Positions 17,127 to 25,954 of a stretch of 64,000 bases of DNA are shown here, one piece after another. The position numbers were made by a program, and so were the translations under genes. Source of the DNA: CAJBNH01 sp964447285. GTDB lineage: Bacteria > Myxococcota_A > UBA9042. The stretch lies in the NCBI GenBank assembly GCA_964447285.1, contig CAYURO010000002.1, positions 1 to 64,000 on the forward strand, given 5' to 3'. Numbering within the stretch: position 1 is the stretch's first letter; every line of letters starts with the position of its first letter. Under the pieces are notes generated by a model. The model was not told the origin of the DNA. It did no database searches and saw only the letters and a program-made list of their open reading frames with translations.

Positions 17127-20100
17127 ATGCCGACAGAGACCGCTCCGCCCACCCTCACCCCGCCCCCGGAACCCCAGGTTCCCGCGGGACAGCCACGCCC
17201 GGCGAGGAAGCCCATCGGCAAGTACAAGTGGTGGCGAAGGTTCTGGGTTTCCTTGGTCGCCCTGCTGCTGGTGCTGGTGATCGCAGTGGCGGTGGTGGCG
17301 ACGAATCTGGGAGCGCCTTGGGTGCGCGGGGCGATCCGCAGCCTTGCCTTCGACATGACGGGCGTGCACCTGGACTACGCCGACGCGTCGCTGGGCTTCT
17401 CGGGCTTTGAGTTGCGCGACCTGACGGTGCCATCCTTGCCTACCGACGCGGATCTGGCGCCACAGCTGTTGCGCGTCCGACGCATCGCGGGCGCGTGGCG
17501 ACTGGGAGACCTGCTGACGGGCGACTGGCGGCTGACCTCGCTGACGGTGCAAGACCCGACGCTGCATGTGGTCGTCGATACCGAGTGGGGCGACTCGCTG
17601 TCGCGCCTGCTGGCGTCGATGCCGGAGCCGGATGAGCCGACGGTCCCTTTGTCCAAGACGCTGCAGGACTTGCGGGACAGCGCCGCCGTGGCCGTCGATG
17701 CACTGCAGGTGCGCGGGTTGCGTGCGCGCGTGTCGCTGCGGCTGCCGACCGGCGGGACGCACGAACTGGCGCTGGGCGACGTGCAACTGGACGGTCAAGT
17801 GCAGCTGGGCGTGCCGAAGTTGGTGGCCAATATCCACGGCGCGCCGGGTCCCAAGGGGCTGTCGCTGACGATGCTGCAAGGTGGCCGCCCTGCTGCAGTA
17901 CCGCCCGAGCCTCCGTCGCCGACCCAAGCAGTGGCGACCCTGCGCGCGCTGCAGCACTTGTGGACGCACGGGGGCCGGATGCCGCTGACATTCGCGCTGG
18001 ACGTGACCCTGCCGACGGCCGACGCGGCCCTGGTGACGGTGGCACTGTCGCGCCAGGATTCCCGTAGTCCTCTGCTGGACTTGCAGGCGCGCGCGACGTT
18101 CCAACCCGGCCACAAGCAGGTCACGGCGGTGCTGGAGCGGTTCGGGTTGTTGGGCGAGACGGTCGTCGCCACGGCGCGCGCGGTGCTGCCCGACGCAGGT
18201 CCCGGTCCCACGGTCGAGTCAGCGGAGGCGCGGCTGCGGCTCGACCCCCTGCTGGCACTCGTGCCCGCAGAAATGGCGTCGGCAGTGGGGCGGGGGTGGA
18301 GCGCACTGGCCCGCCTGAAAGACCTGCGCATGGCCGAAAACCCGCTGGCCAGTCAGGTGGGGGGCCTTCTGTTGCAGCTGGACGGCGACGCGCTGGAGGT
18401 CAAGCGAGGGACGCAGACGGCGCGGCTGCAGGGGCTGCGCGTCGAGGTTCGGGTCGACCCGGTCGGCGCGACAATGCAAGGCGCGGAGACACGGTTTCGG
18501 CTGCGGGTGGCTGCGCCGATCGCACGGTTGTTCGCAGCAGACTCGGCGACGGGTGAGCGGATCGAGATTCAGGGGCTGGACGCGGGGTTGGACACGACGG
18601 CGGCGGCGGCGACCGAGGCGCTGCGGCAGGCCGCCCGCGGCGTGGTGCCGGGGCTGGGCGCGCTGATCGGTCTGGACATCTCTGGTCACTTGAATTGGGC
18701 CAAGCTGGAGGCCGTGGCTGCGGCCGGAGAGGTCACGGCGACGCAAGCGGGGCTGGAAGCGACGGCGCAATCGGGTCCCCAGGGCACGCAGGTTCGGATG
18801 CGGATGCCGATGCGCGAGCTGGCGGCAACGGTGGCGGCCGGGAGCGTGCGCTTGGCCGGCTGGCAGGCGCGGCTGGATGCGTCGGGGCCGGCGGTGCTGG
18901 GCGCGGGCGTGCCCAAGGCCGGAGACTTCAAGCTGGACGCGGGCCTGGACATCCATGGCATCGAGGCAGCGGCCGATGGCGTGGCGGGCGCGTTGAGCGA
19001 CGTGACCCTGCTGCTGAAGACGCCCGGCCTGCACGCGCAGTGGACCGAGCCTTGGCAGGTCGGTGGGTCCATGTCGCTGGAGGCGAAAGCGGCGTCGGCA
19101 AGGGTGGGCGGTGGTCAGGCGCTGCGTGGCCTGCGCGCTTGGGCGGAAATCGAGAAGTTCCATGTGGATCCGCGTGCTCCGGGACAAGCGACTGCCGTGC
19201 TGCGAGCGGGATTGCAGGGGGGCGGCAGCGAGGCCAAGGCTCGGCTGGACCGCACGGCCGACCGGCTGGACTGGCAAGTGGACGCGACCGGTCAGGCCTT
19301 GGGCGAGCTGCTGGCAGCGCTGCCGCTTCCGCCAGAGCTGCGCTCGTTGGCCGAGTGGGGACGGCTGGGTTTCGCGGTACGCAGTCAGGGTCAGGCCAAG
19401 ACACCGGGCGGGCAGCTGGGAGCCGTGAAGCAGGACACGACGGTGGAGGTTCGGCAGCTGTGGACGCGTCAGGCGGGTCTGCCGGTTGGCTTTCCGCAGG
19501 CGACCTTGCGGTTGCAAAGCGAAGGCGTCGGTCTGGACCAAGAACTGCAGGTAACGGGCACGGTTGCGTCGCCTCGCGTCGGGCGGTGGACCGGCGCCGC
19601 GCGCAACGACGTGGTGGCCCGGGTGCGCTACCAGCCTGCGGCGGGCAAAGTCGAGGCCAGCGGAAAGCTGTCGTCTCCCAGCGGTCCCAACCTGGGCTTC
19701 GACTTGAAAGCGGTGACGGGACGGGGAGATGCGCTGGACTACACGCTTTCGGCGGACGCGAACGCGCTGGCGGGACTGCTGCGGATGCTGCCAGCCGACA
19801 CGCGCGATGCCGCGGGGCTGGATGCCCGCAAGCTGACGGCAAAGGTGACCGCCTCGGGCTCGTTGCCCGGTGGGGCGGCACTGCTGCGGGGCGGCGCGGG
19901 GGCGCAGGTAGGCGCCAAGGGCACGCACCGGGTCGCGCTGGACGTCCGCGGCCTGCGCGTCGAGCAACCGGGCGTGCAGGTGGACCTTCCTGGCCTGCAG
20001 GTCGACGTCGATGCGTCGCTGGGACCGGCGGGGGTGGCGGCTACGGTGCGCGTGGCGGCAGAAGAGCTGCGGGTGGACGCGGGAGCCCTGCACGCCGAGC

Positions 20101-21389
20101 TGTGGAGCCTGCGGCAGACGCTTGCCGTGAGCGGCCCCCGGACTGATGGGCTGGGCGATCTTCGGATCACCGGCGACGGCAAGGTGCGGAAACTGGTGCA
20201 GAATGCGGCGACCCAGTGGCCCCCCGGCGAGCTGCTGTGGCGATTCAAGGCGCGCGCCGAAGACCTGGCGGCCCTGCGGTTGGAGTCGCTGGAGTTCGAG
20301 CAGCCGGGCGCAGGTGTCCGGGTTGACCTGCAAGGCGGCGTGGACCTGGTCCCGACGGCCAGGGCCAGGACGGTCGAGCAGGACCGGTCCCCCGCAACCG
20401 GCCAGGACGTGGCAAGCGACGCCGCACTGGAGCCGGTGCCGGGTCGGCAGAGTATCGCCCTGACGGGCACGTTGGACCTCGATATCGCAAGGCTGGGAGA
20501 GGCGACCCGACTGCTGGCAGGCACAGGCCACATCCGCGTGCCGTTCCAGCTGGAGTCCGGTGATCTCAGCGTGTTTCGCCTGACCGCCGCTGTGCAATTC
20601 GACGGAGTGGATCTGGCTGTGAATCAGGGTCGCACCAAGATCGAGGGCGTGAGAGGCGACCTGCCGCTGGTCGAGGACTTCGTGATGGGCGGGGTGGAGC
20701 GCGTGCGACTGTTGGGCGGCGGGCGCACCAACGCCTGGTCGCGGTGGCGGTATCAGGACCATCAGCCGTTCCTGACCGGCGCGCACTATCTGGGCATCCG
20801 GCGCGTGCAGCACATGGGTCTGGTGCTGGGCCCCCTGGCGGGCAACGCGCGGGTCGATCGAAACGTCTTGCATCTTGACCAGTTGGAGGTTTCGGCGCTG
20901 CAGGGTCAGGTGACGGGCCAGTGCATCATCGACGTCGATGGCCGGGACACCAAGGTGATGTTCCGCGGCAACGGCACCGGATTGAAGGTACCGGGTCACG
21001 ACGAGCGGCTGGACCTGCACGCCGCGATGACGTTGCTGCCCGGACGGATGGCCGTGGCGGGGCGGATGCAGCTGCTGCGGGCCGGACGCAGCCACCTGCT
21101 GATGTTGCTGGACCTGTGGGACCCGTACCGAGAGGACACGCGCGCCAACCAGGCGAGGATGGCGCTGCAGCTGGGCCACCCGCGGCAAGCATCGATGACA
21201 TTCCAGAACGGTTTCATGGACATGTCGGTTGAGCTTGGGGGCGCGGCGGGGATTGTGTCGATCGACGAGATCCGCGGCATCCCGCTGGGACCGATGATGC
21301 AGAAGTATTTGGCCCCTCTGATCGATCAGTACTTCGGGGCGGCCGCCGGCACAGGTACCGAGAGCGACAAGGAGAGCCCTTCGCCATGA
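17127..21389 (+). CDS. ydbH: YdbH-like AsmA-family intermembrane lipid transport protein
   Basis: A 1420-residue protein. A proline-rich cytoplasmic stretch (1-35) with basic KYKWWRR leads into one transmembrane helix (about 38-60). About 1,350 periplasmic residues follow in repeated beta-strand modules, alternating hydrophobic and polar, typical of the AsmA/TamB/YhdP/YdbH repeating beta-groove. The C-terminal 250 residues contain the family-like QGRTKIEGV...LP, LEVSALQGQVTGQ and IRGIPLGPMMQKY. YdbH-type proteins form hydrophobic channels carrying phospholipids from the inner to the outer membrane. Identification as the YdbH branch comes mainly from the next gene, which looks like its known partners YnbE and YdbL. 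Its stop overlaps that gene's start by 4 bp. Confidence 0.75.
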   Translation: MPTETAPPTLTPPPEPQVPAGQPRPARKPIGKYKWWRRFWVSLVALLLVLVIAVAVVATNLGAPWVRGAIRSLAFDMTGVHLDYADASLGFSGFELRDLTVPSLPTDADLAPQLLRVRRIAGAWRLGDLLTGDWRLTSLTVQDPTLHVVVDTEWGDSLSRLLASMPEPDEPTVPLSKTLQDLRDSAAVAVDALQVRGLRARVSLRLPTGGTHELALGDVQLDGQVQLGVPKLVANIHGAPGPKGLSLTMLQGGRPAAVPPEPPSPTQAVATLRALQHLWTHGGRMPLTFALDVTLPTADAALVTVALSRQDSRSPLLDLQARATFQPGHKQVTAVLERFGLLGETVVATARAVLPDAGPGPTVESAEARLRLDPLLALVPAEMASAVGRGWSALARLKDLRMAENPLASQVGGLLLQLDGDALEVKRGTQTARLQGLRVEVRVDPVGATMQGAETRFRLRVAAPIARLFAADSATGERIEIQGLDAGLDTTAAAATEALRQAARGVVPGLGALIGLDISGHLNWAKLEAVAAAGEVTATQAGLEATAQSGPQGTQVRMRMPMRELAATVAAGSVRLAGWQARLDASGPAVLGAGVPKAGDFKLDAGLDIHGIEAAADGVAGALSDVTLLLKTPGLHAQWTEPWQVGGSMSLEAKAASARVGGGQALRGLRAWAEIEKFHVDPRAPGQATAVLRAGLQGGGSEAKARLDRTADRLDWQVDATGQALGELLAALPLPPELRSLAEWGRLGFAVRSQGQAKTPGGQLGAVKQDTTVEVRQLWTRQAGLPVGFPQATLRLQSEGVGLDQELQVTGTVASPRVGRWTGAARNDVVARVRYQPAAGKVEASGKLSSPSGPNLGFDLKAVTGRGDALDYTLSADANALAGLLRMLPADTRDAAGLDARKLTAKVTASGSLPGGAALLRGGAGAQVGAKGTHRVALDVRGLRVEQPGVQVDLPGLQVDVDASLGPAGVAATVRVAAEELRVDAGALHAELWSLRQTLAVSGPRTDGLGDLRITGDGKVRKLVQNAATQWPPGELLWRFKARAEDLAALRLESLEFEQPGAGVRVDLQGGVDLVPTARARTVEQDRSPATGQDVASDAALEPVPGRQSIALTGTLDLDIARLGEATRLLAGTGHIRVPFQLESGDLSVFRLTAAVQFDGVDLAVNQGRTKIEGVRGDLPLVEDFVMGGVERVRLLGGGRTNAWSRWRYQDHQPFLTGAHYLGIRRVQHMGLVLGPLAGNARVDRNVLHLDQLEVSALQGQVTGQCIIDVDGRDTKVMFRGNGTGLKVPGHDERLDLHAAMTLLPGRMAVAGRMQLLRAGRSHLLMLLDLWDPYREDTRANQARMALQLGHPRQASMTFQNGFMDMSVELGGAAGIVSIDEIRGIPLGPMMQKYLAPLIDQYFGAAAGTGTESDKESPSP

Positions 21390-21955
21390 ACGCAAGAATC
21401 GCCCTGCTGCTCGTGCTGTTGCCTGCGTTGTCGGCCACCGCCTGCATCCACGCACCGGACGTCGTCATCGTCGACCGCCGCACCGCGTTGGAGCAGCAGG
21501 CCGGTGGCCGCTTCGGCGCGCTGGAGGAGGAACTGGAGCAGCAGGGTCTGAACGCAAGGCCAGAACCGTTGACCAGCGGACAATTGGCGGCGTCGGGGTG
21601 GAAAACGGGAGAGGACGGTCAGGCGCTGGCCTCCCTGTACAGCGAGTTATCGGCAGACGCGGACCGCATCGACCAGCTGTTGGTGCGACGCTGTGTGGGC
21701 GAGGGGCTCGGTGGAGCGCTTGTCGAGACCCGCGAGCAGTGCTCTGGCGGCGTCGACCCCGAGAGCGTGGGCACCCTGATGGAGCGCGCGAACCGCAACC
21801 GACGGCAAGTGTGGCTTTACATCCAAGCGCGCAACCCGGCGACAAGCCTGGAGGATGTGCAATCGGCATGGCGGGAACGACACCTGACGGACCTGGTGTG
21901 TGGCGGCCATCTGCAAGCGGACGACGGCAAGTGGACGGTGAAGCGATGCGACTGA
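21386..21955 (+). CDS. YnbE-YdbL (DUF1318)-like fusion lipoprotein
   Basis: A 189-residue lipoprotein with signal peptide and lipobox LSATAC. The segment just after the acylated Cys (HAPDVVIVDRRTALEQQA) resembles YnbE, the small outer-membrane lipoprotein that pairs with YdbH. The C-terminal 100 residues look like YdbL/DUF1318: a CVGEGLGGALVE segment corresponds to 'GRVGET..GYL', then ANRNRRQVWLYIQARN and a terminal GKWTVK. In E. coli ynbE and ydbL are separate genes in the ydbH operon, so here they appear joined. ATG at 21386 overlaps the ydbH-like stop, and the end overlaps the next gene by 10 bp. Confidence 0.72.
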   Translation: MNARIALLLVLLPALSATACIHAPDVVIVDRRTALEQQAGGRFGALEEELEQQGLNARPEPLTSGQLAASGWKTGEDGQALASLYSELSADADRIDQLLVRRCVGEGLGGALVETREQCSGGVDPESVGTLMERANRNRRQVWLYIQARNPATSLEDVQSAWRERHLTDLVCGGHLQADDGKWTVKRCD

Positions 21956-24900
21956 CGGTGCGAGCCGGCATGTGGTGCGCGGCGATGGCGATTCTGCTGT
22001 CGGCGGGTGCGTCGCGTGCGGCGGACCGTGAACCCGGCGTCTTGCGGTCGCTGGTGCGTCTGACGGCGGGGGCCTCGGACCAGTTCTTGGGGGCGCTGTC
22101 GCCTGACGGTATTACGCTGTATTACGTCAGCAACCGCAACGCAACAACCCAAGTTTTCTCGCAAAAGACGTACGGTGGTGTGGCTGGGCTGCTGTTCGAT
22201 GACGGCGCCGATGTCTCGTTTCCGCGGCCCAGCCCCGATGGCAAGACACTGCTGTATATCTCTACCCGCGACGATGCGACGGGTGACGCGTGTGTGCGCG
22301 ACCTGCAGACGGGCGAGTCGCACTGCCTGACGGGACCGGACAGCGCGGACCTGCAGGCGTTCTGGTTCCCCGGCGGCCAGTCGGTCGGCGTGGTGCGGCG
22401 CACGGGGCTGCACGCGGACCTTGAGCTCGTCCGGATCGACATCGCCAGCGGTCGCAAGCAGTCGCTGCTGCAGCGCAATCTGTCGACGCCGGCCGTTTCG
22501 CCCGATGGCAAGTGGCTGGTGTTCGTGCCGCTGGAGCGGGCGTCTCAGGACGTGGGCGTGTCCTTCTCGATGCGGCTGGGAAAAGGGCTGGCGCTGGCAA
22601 GGACGGACGGCAAGCCGGTGGGCGAGGTCCGCTTCGATCTCCCCGGAGTCACAGGCTTTCCCGCGTTCGCTCCCGACGGCCGCTACCTGTACTTCGCGCA
22701 GCACTTGAGCGACACCAACTTCGACGGCCGCATCGATGGTGACGACAATGCCGTGGTGTTCCGGGTGCCGTTCGCGCCCGACGCCGACCCGCCCATCGAC
22801 CCTGCAGCGACCGAGCAACTGACCAGCGCCCTGTGGAACTGCCAGTACCCCGCGCCCGGACGAGACCGGCTGGTCGTGACATGCCACGCCGACGGCTCGC
22901 TGGACCTGTACAGCCTGCCGCCAGACGGTGCGCTGGCGTCCGGTCTGCCGGCCGACAAGCTGCTGGAGGCACTGGAGGCCGCGCGTGACCCGTGGCAGCG
23001 ACTGCTGGTGCTGGGGCGGCTGGCGCGCGGTGCTTCGGGGACGCAGAAGGTCGAGCGGCTGCGCGAGATGACGTGGCTGCACCTGGCGAACGGCGAGCAC
23101 GCGTCTGCGGAGTACTACGCGGCGATGGCGGGACGGCTGGCAGCGGGTGACGCCAAGGTGACCGGTTGGGCGGCCGTCGTGGCGGAGCTGGTGGCGCATC
23201 GGCGCGAAGAACGGCTGCTGAACCGCGGCCAGCTGCATGACGGCTTCGTGATGGACCAGCGCAACCGTTTGACCCGACTGGAGAAGCTGGCGCAGGGCGC
23301 ACCCGCAGCCGTTCAGGCGCTGTCGCTGCTGGCGCAGGTCGAGGTGCTGGACGTCATCGGCGACGAGGGCGAGGCGCTGCGGCGGCTGGCCCAGTTTGAC
23401 GCGCGGCGGGTCGACGAGCCGTTCGCGCTGCGGCTGTTTGGCGACCGCGGCGTGGCGCTGCTGCGCGAGCACGGCGAAACGGACAAGGAACTCGATGCCC
23501 TGGCAGCGCTGGCGACCCGGCCCAGCTTCGACGACGCCGAGCGGCTTCAGTACGCCGATCGCTTCGTGGCCGTCCTGTTGCGCGGGGTGGCCAAGTCCGA
23601 CCAGCAGAAACGGCTGGACGCGTGGCGAGGGCGCTTTGACGCCGAGGGCGAGTTGGCGTTCCGGCTTGAGCTGGAGGCGCAGCTACTACAGCTGACGCCG
23701 GGCAAGGACGAGGAGGTGCGCGCGGCGGTGTTCGCGCTCTACCGTCAGAACAAGTCGTTTGCGCGACGCAAGGCTTTGGTGGCGGCGACGCTGCGGCGCG
23801 CGGCGACCATGAGCAGCGCTCTGTTGATGTACGAGTTCAGCAATTCGTGGGTCTCGTGGCTCGCGCGCGAGCACGCGGCGCGTGAAGACGCGGTGGATCT
23901 GTTCCGCACCGTCGTGCTGGAACGGGCGTATCTCTCTGAATCGCAAGGCAAGATCGACGACGCCCGCGGCAACTTCTTTGGCGTCACGCTGCAGACCGAC
24001 GATCTCGAGGCCCACATCGGCTTCATCGAGCTGCGGCTGCGCGAGGGCAAGGACGACGTCGCCGAGTTCTACCGCAAGCGCTTCGAGAAGACGCCCGACG
24101 CCCCCGTGCCCCGGTTTGCGCGGGCGTGGCTGGCGGCCCGGACGCTGACGACCATCCCCGACGCGGACGTGCGGCGGCAAGCCATCGCGGCGGTCGAGGC
24201 CGACCTGGCCCCCGTGGGCGGTGCCTTCGTGCAACAAGCGGCGTGGTATGCGTTTCTGGGGTATCTCGCGCACCAACGGCTGCTGACGGGCGACCGCTCT
24301 GCCGCGCTGCCGGCGAACGAGAACTACCTGATGGCACTCGACCTTGCCCGCGACCGGCCTCGGCAGGCGGCCAGCGTGTTGCAGGCACTGGGGCAGCTGC
24401 AGGCGGCCGTGGGCAACCACTGGCTTGCATTGGACTTCTTTGACCGGCGCGACCGTCTGCCTTACCTGCGACCGGCGTCTGAGCTGACCGCCCGGCTGGC
24501 GCGCGCCCGCAGTCTCTATCAGGTCGGCCGCCACTCGGAGTCCGCTGCCGATGCCGACCTTGCGCTCGGGCTGCTGGACAAGTACGTGGAGTTGAAGCGG
24601 TTTCGCGACCTTGTGACGGACCGCGCAGCGCTGCTGCACTACGCCGCCGGCCACTTCGACAAGGCCTACGCCCTTGCCACGCTGGCGGCCGAGGGCGTGG
24701 AACCCGGGACGAACCAGCTGGCGAATCGCTTGCGTTCCAGGCTGTTGCAGGCCGCGGCAGCACAGGCCGCGGGGCAGGCAGACCAAGCGCTGCAAGCGGT
24801 GACGGCGGCGCGAAAGGATCTGGCACAAGTGACGGATGAGGCGCTGAAGACCTCGCTGCGCCCGTGGGAACGCCCCGCGCGGATCGACCGCGACGACGTG

Positions 24901-25383
24901 CTGCTGGTGCTGCTGGGCATCGAAGCCTCGGCGTTGGAGCAGAACGGTCAGCTGGCTGAGGCGCGTGTGGCCCTGCTGGCGCGACGCGACCTGTTGGCCG
25001 GGCGCATGGATGACAGCGAGGACGACGAGAGCCTGCCGCTGCTGCTGGCCGAGGTCGAAGAGCGCCTGGCCGACGTCGCCCGCAAGCAGGCCCAGCCCGA
25101 AGTGGCGATCCGGCATCTGGAGGCCGGTTTGGTCGCGGTGGCGCGGTTCACCAAGCTGACCGGGACGGTGGCCCCGCCGCTGCGCCTGCGCCTGTTGTTT
25201 GCCTATGCAGAGGCCACCCTGTATGGCAAAGTGCCAGCGAGTCTGCTGCACCGTGACCTGAAGGCAGATCTGACGGCGGTGCATCGGGAATTGGCCGCGC
25301 GAGGCAACCCGCTGAAGGCCCCGGAACGGTTCCTGCTCGCCACTTACTTGACCCTGTTGGACACTCGAAAGGAGTCCCGATGA
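21946..25383 (+). CDS. Periplasmic TolB/PD40-like propeller protein with long TPR region
   Basis: A 1145-residue exported protein (signal peptide ending SAGASRAA/D). Residues about 30-310 carry WD40-like/PD40 blades (LSPDGITLYYVSNR, PSPDGKTLLYISTRDD, VSPDGKWLVFV, FAPDGRYLYFAQ), like TolB or protease-propeller domains. The remaining 800 residues are alpha-helical, with repeated A-x-L-Y-x-x-G-x-x-x-x-A patterns indicating many TPR/SEL1-type repeats, suited to protein-protein contacts. The start at 21946 is chosen because it begins the signal peptide, although the same frame is open further upstream. It is embedded in an operon with overlapping junctions on both sides, so it likely acts with the lipid-bridge proteins. 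Confidence 0.8.
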   Translation: MRLTVRAGMWCAAMAILLSAGASRAADREPGVLRSLVRLTAGASDQFLGALSPDGITLYYVSNRNATTQVFSQKTYGGVAGLLFDDGADVSFPRPSPDGKTLLYISTRDDATGDACVRDLQTGESHCLTGPDSADLQAFWFPGGQSVGVVRRTGLHADLELVRIDIASGRKQSLLQRNLSTPAVSPDGKWLVFVPLERASQDVGVSFSMRLGKGLALARTDGKPVGEVRFDLPGVTGFPAFAPDGRYLYFAQHLSDTNFDGRIDGDDNAVVFRVPFAPDADPPIDPAATEQLTSALWNCQYPAPGRDRLVVTCHADGSLDLYSLPPDGALASGLPADKLLEALEAARDPWQRLLVLGRLARGASGTQKVERLREMTWLHLANGEHASAEYYAAMAGRLAAGDAKVTGWAAVVAELVAHRREERLLNRGQLHDGFVMDQRNRLTRLEKLAQGAPAAVQALSLLAQVEVLDVIGDEGEALRRLAQFDARRVDEPFALRLFGDRGVALLREHGETDKELDALAALATRPSFDDAERLQYADRFVAVLLRGVAKSDQQKRLDAWRGRFDAEGELAFRLELEAQLLQLTPGKDEEVRAAVFALYRQNKSFARRKALVAATLRRAATMSSALLMYEFSNSWVSWLAREHAAREDAVDLFRTVVLERAYLSESQGKIDDARGNFFGVTLQTDDLEAHIGFIELRLREGKDDVAEFYRKRFEKTPDAPVPRFARAWLAARTLTTIPDADVRRQAIAAVEADLAPVGGAFVQQAAWYAFLGYLAHQRLLTGDRSAALPANENYLMALDLARDRPRQAASVLQALGQLQAAVGNHWLALDFFDRRDRLPYLRPASELTARLARARSLYQVGRHSESAADADLALGLLDKYVELKRFRDLVTDRAALLHYAAGHFDKAYALATLAAEGVEPGTNQLANRLRSRLLQAAAAQAAGQADQALQAVTAARKDLAQVTDEALKTSLRPWERPARIDRDDVLLVLLGIEASALEQNGQLAEARVALLARRDLLAGRMDDSEDDESLPLLLAEVEERLADVARKQAQPEVAIRHLEAGLVAVARFTKLTGTVAPPLRLRLLFAYAEATLYGKVPASLLHRDLKADLTAVHRELAARGNPLKAPERFLLATYLTLLDTRKESR

Positions 25384-25871
25384 AGCGCCTGTCTCTCTGG
25401 ATCGCTCTGGTCGCCCTGTCCCTACCGCTGGCCGCGTGCGAGACCGCTTTGCCGGACGGCGTCACGACCGTGCAGCCGACGTTCACCAGCATTTACGCCG
25501 ACTACCTGTACAAGTGCGCGGACTGCCACGCGCCCGGTGCAATGGGTAGCATCAGTGGCATCGAGCAAAGTCTGGACTTCTCGACCCAGGCGAACGCCCA
25601 CGCGACACTGATGACCAAGGCCAAGGGCATGTCCGGCAACCCGTCTGCCTGCAACGGCACGGCCTTCGTGGTCCCTGGCAACCCCGGCAAGAGCCTGCTG
25701 CTCGCGACGCTGGACAGCTCAGTGCGACAGGCTTTCGACACGGGCGACGGCTCCGGGTGCGACGTCGACTCCATCACGGACATGACGATTCGGGTGCAGG
25801 GCGGCGCGCCCTCGTCCGCCACGCTGACCGCGCTGCACGACTGGATCGCGGCAGGTGCCAAGAACGACTGA
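25380..25871 (+). CDS. Lipoprotein with c-type heme motif (CxxCH)
   Basis: A 163-residue lipoprotein (lipobox LPLAAC). It contains one heme-attachment motif CADCH at about residues 43-47, a following HAPGAM, and further cysteines (SACNG, SGCDVD). The length and the end TALHDWIAAGAKND match single-heme 'planctomycete-type'/myxobacterial cytochrome c-like domains that usually end with a W-I-x-x-G-A-x helix. It would be anchored in the envelope and could bind covalent heme, though the distal ligand is not certain. Its ATG overlaps the preceding stop by 4 bp, making it the last gene of the four-gene operon. Confidence 0.75.
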   Translation: MKRLSLWIALVALSLPLAACETALPDGVTTVQPTFTSIYADYLYKCADCHAPGAMGSISGIEQSLDFSTQANAHATLMTKAKGMSGNPSACNGTAFVVPGNPGKSLLLATLDSSVRQAFDTGDGSGCDVDSITDMTIRVQGGAPSSATLTALHDWIAAGAKND

Positions 25872-25882
25872 TCCGGGTCGAA

Positions 25883-25894
25883 TGACGCGCGTCA
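25883..25894. repeat. Perfect 12-bp palindrome between convergent genes
   Basis: TGACGCGCGTCA reads the same on both strands. Together with ATTTGCGTCA just after it, it forms two TTGACGC direct copies on the minus strand. It lies between the stops of the heme lipoprotein and eutB. There is no U tract, so it is not a classical terminator. Confidence 0.35.
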
Positions 25895-25954
25895 ATTTGC
25901 GTCAACCGGGTGCCTCTGGCGACTTGCAGGCCGCCGCGATCCGGCCGACTGCGG

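Noticed and set aside
18219..21455. A 1078-codon open frame antisense to the YdbH-like gene
   Set aside because: It is rich in R, Q, H, and P with no domain, signal or ribosome-binding site. High GC keeps antisense frames open, and the plus-strand gene has clear family features.
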